Below are positions 20,477 through 24,019 of a DNA stretch of 24,019 nt, piece after piece. The translations under genes and the position numbers were made by a program. The notes beneath the pieces were generated by a model. That model was not told the origin of the DNA and did no database searches. It was given only the letters and a program-made list of their open reading frames with translations. Positions within the stretch are counted from its first letter, which is position 1; every line of letters begins with the position of its first letter. The DNA lies in contig JABYQQ010000045.1 in the NCBI GenBank assembly GCA_022605405.1, positions 1 to 24,019 on the forward strand, in the 5' to 3' direction. The stretch comes from Earliella scabrosa. Its lineage: Eukaryota > Basidiomycota > Agaricomycetes > Polyporales > Polyporaceae.

Positions 20477-20884
20477 GCGCTCAAGTGAGACCACTACGGC
20501 CGACCGCACTCGCATCTCTGCGGCCGACCGCGCTCACATCCCTGCGGCCAGTACTACCACCCCTCTTATTAGACCACTGCAGCGCACAATTGATTGATTG
20601 GTTGAGCACTATTATTATAATAAATCACTTCAATCTGATCAGTAAGTTCATTTATTAGTCAAGTAAGTGTCTACGCCCACGCCCTCAGTCGCTGTCTCCA
20701 GCGCTCAAGTCAGACCACTGCGGCCGACCGCACTCGCATCTCTGCGGCCGACCGCGCTCACATCCCTGCGGTCAGTACTACCACCCCTCTTATTAGACCA
20801 CTGCAGCGCACAATTGATTGATTGGTTGAGCACTATTATAATAAATCACTTCAATCTGATCAGTAAGTTCATTTATTAGTCAAG
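20477..20884 (+). repeat. Tandem duplication, period 224 bases
   Basis: The block starting GCGCTCAAGT at 20477 repeats at 20701 and stays nearly identical to about 20884, including two hairpins, TCTTATTAGACCACTGCAGC and AATTGATTGATTGG. Differences seen are a few substitutions and a 3-base ATT length change. The high identity points to a recent duplication. Confidence 0.85.
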
Positions 20885-21964
20885 TCTTATTAGATCACTG
20901 TATTTATCGCATCCTTCACAACTCATAATCTGATTTACTGTCAAACCATCTTCCGAATAAGCATCGGCACGCCCTCAGTATGTGCCTTGCTCCGCTGAGC
21001 GCTCAAGTGCTCCAGTGCGGCCGACCGCACTCGAACCACTGCTGCCTGCCTGCCCCAACATTCATATCATTATATCATCAAACATCTTCAATCTTCCCCG
21101 CTTATCTGTACAGTCCCAACATCATCGAAGCAAGTGTATACACCTCCACCCTTACTACCAGCATGATGTGTGCCGCTGCCGGCGTGCCGGTGCCCTGAGC
21201 GCTCAAGTCACACCACTGCGGTGGACCGCACTCGCATCCCTGCCTGCTCTCCCATAACTCATCTTATTAGACCACTGCAGCACCTTTGGTATTGATTTGT
21301 CGTTCACACTTTCAATCAATTGATTCACAGCTAATGGCTTCAATCAATTGATTGATCTGAATCTGATTTAGAGTCCAACCATCTTCCGAATAAGTGTCAG
21401 CACCCCCTCCGTATGTGCTGCTCCGCTGAGCGCTCAAGTGCTCCAGTGCGGCCGACCGCACTCGCACCTCTGCGGCCGACCGTGCTCACATCCCTGCAGC
21501 CTGTACTACCACTCGTTTTATATTACACCACTACCTCGCCTGTATAACCACTGTATAGAATCCATATACTACTGGCTTCAAACAACCACCCTCACTACTA
21601 TGTGTGCCGCTGCCCTGAGCGCTCCAGTCAGACCACTGCGGCCGACCGCACTCACATCCCTGCGGCCTGTACTACCATTCATCTTATTAGACCACTGCAG
21701 CGCATAATTTGCACACTATTATGATATAATGAATCCATCGCTTCCATCTGATCAAGTCCATTTATTGGTCGAGTAAGTGTCTACCCCCACGCCCTCAGTC
21801 GCTGTCCTCAGCGCTCCAGTCTGACCACTACGGCCGACCGCACTCGCATCTCTGCCTTCTCTCCCACACCCTCACTCGTTGCCCTCAGCGCTCAAGGCTG
21901 ACCACTGTGGCCGACTGCATTATTCACATCTTTGCGGCCTGTTCCGATGCCACTCCAGACCACT

Positions 21965-22330
21965 GCGGATGCGTCAGTACATCAGTACACGGAATAAGTA
22001 GTTGTGAAATGATATTGTATGCGCTGTTGGTCTTGGGTCAACCTCTGGTGCCTGAGCACTAGGACACGAGTCATACACCTGTCGCCCTTTAGGGTGGCTG
22101 CTGCGCCCCCGGGTCAGTCCCCTCTTGCGACGACAGGGTACGAGCGGTAATACCTCACCGCCTGTCAGCACACCCCCGGCCCTGAGGTTAACACGACTCC
22201 CGCAGCGCATACGTGATACATGCGAAGGGGGATCATGATGACAGAGAGAATGTGCTAATCGTCGCCTTGAGTTGAGAGGTCCGGGTCCAGTAGCTCGACG
22301 TTGCCAAACGTGGTGACCAACCGCCGCGTG
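21965..22330. other. Non-repeat island inside the satellite
   Basis: About 365 bases with no hairpin copies interrupt the array. The hairpin unit is broken at TGCGGATGCGTC on the left and the array resumes after ACCGCCGCGTGT on the right. The sequence has no long credible frame. It could be an inserted solo LTR or small nonautonomous element. I could not find a clean target duplication or terminal repeat, so the nature is open. Confidence 0.4.
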
Positions 22331-22840
22331 TACTAGTATTGATATTCATATACTCATGGCTTCAAACACCCTCCCTACTAGTATGTCTGCTGTTGCCCTG
22401 AGCGCTCAAGTCAGACCATGGCGGCGGACCGCACTCGCATCTGTGCGGCCTGTTCTACCACTCATCTTATTAGCCCCCTGGAGCGCACGATCAATATCAA
22501 TTGAACACTATTGAACACTATTATGATCAATATGGCTTCAAGAGGATCTGTCAATTCATCCATCATCGTCCAAGTAACTGTCTACACCCACGCCCTCACT
22601 ACCAGCATGTGTGCCACCTTGCCGCTGCCCTGAGCGCTCAAGTCAGACCACTGCGGCCGACCACACTCGCATACCCTGCTGCCTGTCATGGATTACACCA
22701 CTGCCTCGCCTGTATAATCACTATATAGAAACCATATACTAATGGCTTCAAACAACCGCACTCACATCCCTGCCGCCTGTACTACCACTCATCTTATTAG
22801 ACCACTGCAGCACACAATCAGCCGACCGCACTCGCATCTC

Positions 22841-23165
22841 TGCGGCCGACCGCACTCACATCCCCTGGCACCTGTCATATTACACCACTGCCTCGCATGT
22901 ACTCATTAGGCTTCAAACAAGCGCCCTCACTACTATGTGTGCCGCTGCCCTCAGCACTCAAGTCAGACCACTACGGCCGACCGCACTCGCATCTCTGCGG
23001 CCGACCGCGCTCACATCCCTGCGGCCAGTACTACCACTCATCTTATTAGACCACTGCAGCGCACAATCAATCAATTGAACACTATTATGATATAATGAAT
23101 CCATCGCTTCAATCTGATCAGTAAGTCCATTTATTGGTCGAGTAAGTGTCTACGCCCACGCCCTC
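22841..23165 (+). repeat. Second copy of the block at 20364-20690
   Basis: From TGCGGCCGACCGCACTCACA this 325-base block follows 20364-20690 almost base for base (CCTGTCATATTACACCACTG, TGTACTCATTAGGCTTCAAA, CCAGTACTACCAC). The A/T-rich part is the most diverged. The two copies are in direct orientation about 2.48 kb apart. Confidence 0.8.
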
Positions 23166-23655
23166 AGCTGTCCTCAGCGCTCCAGTCTGACCACTGCGGC
23201 CGACCGCACTCACATCTCTGCCTCCTCTCCCACGCCCTCACTCGCTGCCCTCAACGCTCAAGCGCTCAAGGCCGACCACCCCGCCCGACCGCACTCGGAC
23301 CACTTCTGCCTGTCCTACCACTCTTCTCATGCAGCACACTGTATATCATCATTTGTTGTTTACGCTTTCAAACAATCACTATATCAATCACTATATATCG
23401 CTTCTCAATTATTGATCTATCATCTGATCAGTCGAATCGTCCAAGTAAGTGACTACACTCACGCCCTCACTCGCTGCACTCAGCCCTCAAGGCTGACCAC
23501 CGCGGCCGACCACCGCGGCCGACCGCACTTTCGGCCCTTCATTTCACATTTCACACGAATGCACTGCAGCCCTCCAAACCCCAAGTCACATCAAGAGAAT
23601 GTGGTGCGTACATAGAAACCAATACCACAGATGTCGTTTCGCAATCTCGCCCCTT

Positions 23656-24019
23656 CTATGTCGTCCCCGCCCTCAGTGCATCCTCCGCCGCCGCCTGGTC
23701 CACCAGCTCCTCAATCACGGGAGGGACGCCTGCAGGGAGGTTGATCGCCCGCCGGCGATTGACCGCCACGTCCGCCGACCTCCAATAAGTACAACAGGCC
23801 CTGGCACACAATGTAAGCGATCTCAACCGGTTGGAGTTCTGAAAGCGCTCACCCGGTCAAGTGGTTGGCACACCTTGATTTGGAGCCGCATGAGGTGCAC
23901 TTTGAAGTGGTAGTCGAGCATGCACTTGTACGCACTGGCAACGTCTGGCTCGGTGAGCATTCCTTCACCGCGGCGCAGGCGCTCCTTCACTGCGATCGGG
24001 ATCGCGGGGGACATCAAGT
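23656..24019 (-). CDS. Unknown protein, C-terminal part (5' end outside window)
   Basis: Not recognised. The clear exon runs from the window edge to about 23872 in the frame VKERLRRGEGMLTEPDVAS, AYKCMLDYHFKVHLMRLQIK, a helical, positively charged stretch. The reading that best continues it skips an intron 23871-23801 and resumes at 23800 (YWRSADVAVNRRRAINLPAG, then VPPVIEELVDQAAAEDALRA) to a TAG at 23656-23658. An alternative donor at the GTGAGC near 23856 would change the frame and end earlier. The gene starts beyond the window, and it is the first non-repeat sequence after the satellite. Confidence 0.45.

Larger units (their letters stand above)
20101..23560. repeat. Satellite-like array built on a TGCGG-CCGA-CCGCA hairpin
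   Basis: More than 20 copies of TGCGGCCGACCGCA or close variants occur, usually as CAGACCACTGCGGCCGACCG followed by CACTCGCATC. They are preceded by GCCCTCAGCGCTCAAGT and followed by a less GC-rich part with TCTTATTAGACCACTGCAGC and runs of ATTGATTG. Units are irregular (about 100-400 bases), partly nested and partly duplicated as larger blocks. Frames open across it are repeat translations, not genes. Its location role (subtelomeric, pericentric or dispersed) cannot be told from the window. Confidence 0.85.

Noticed and set aside
20215..20879. Plus-strand frames inside the satellite encoding LRPTALASLRPTALTS-type peptides
   Set aside because: They are translations of the hairpin repeat, differ only by repeat changes, and lack a non-repeat coding core.
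20101..23560. CRISPR-like array of palindromic repeats
   Set aside because: The DNA is eukaryotic with spliceosomal introns. Spacers are irregular in length and themselves repeated, and no cas genes are present.

Overview
The window looks like genomic DNA of a filamentous basidiomycete, probably an Agaricomycete. The genes are GC-rich and broken by many 45-95 base introns with GTRAGT/GTGCGT-type donors, and the protein families (fungal hAT transposase, BAH-PHD-like, JmjC-like, RING) fit such a genome. No bacterial, organellar or viral gene was recognised. All multi-exon models were assembled by eye from splice signals, frame continuity and, where available, agreement between paralogues in the window.

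Layout. (1) 1-2503: the 3' part of a hAT-family DNA transposon (dimerisation domain at 261-1312), a small unknown gene (1533-2261), and a GC-rich subterminal block that may be the transposon's 3' end. (2) 2943-6933, minus strand: two tandem paralogues (392 and 590 aa) with the same 3' exon structure. They have an OB-fold-like middle and a possible winged-helix end that tentatively resemble Stn1 of the telomere CST complex. (3) 7310-10577, plus strand: a complete 923-aa JmjC/cupin-type oxygenase-like gene with a PSADTR minisatellite, divergent from the 590-aa gene across a shared 376-base promoter region. (4) 10977-17716, minus strand: four head-to-tail paralogues (333, 342, 335, 334 aa) of a BAH-like plus PHD-like protein, each with five exons of matching phase and nearly matching length. 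(5) 18087-18928, minus strand: a 202-aa RING-finger protein. (6) 20101-23560: a gene-free satellite-like array built on the hairpin GTGCGG-CCGA-CCGCAC, with larger duplicated blocks and one non-repeat island. (7) 23656-24019: the 3' end of an unrecognised minus-strand gene.

Taken together, chromatin-reader-like (BAH-PHD), oxygenase-like (JmjC), ubiquitin-ligase-like (RING) and OB-fold proteins sit in one block between a transposon and a satellite array. A palindromic motif, GATCRGCGCYTGATC, recurs in three intergenic regions: upstream of the OB-fold/JmjC pair, of the first BAH-PHD gene and of the RING gene. This suggests a co-regulated accessory chromatin locus, possibly subtelomeric or carried by a large mobile element. 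That functional reading is inference. The gene structures and paralogy are what the sequence shows.
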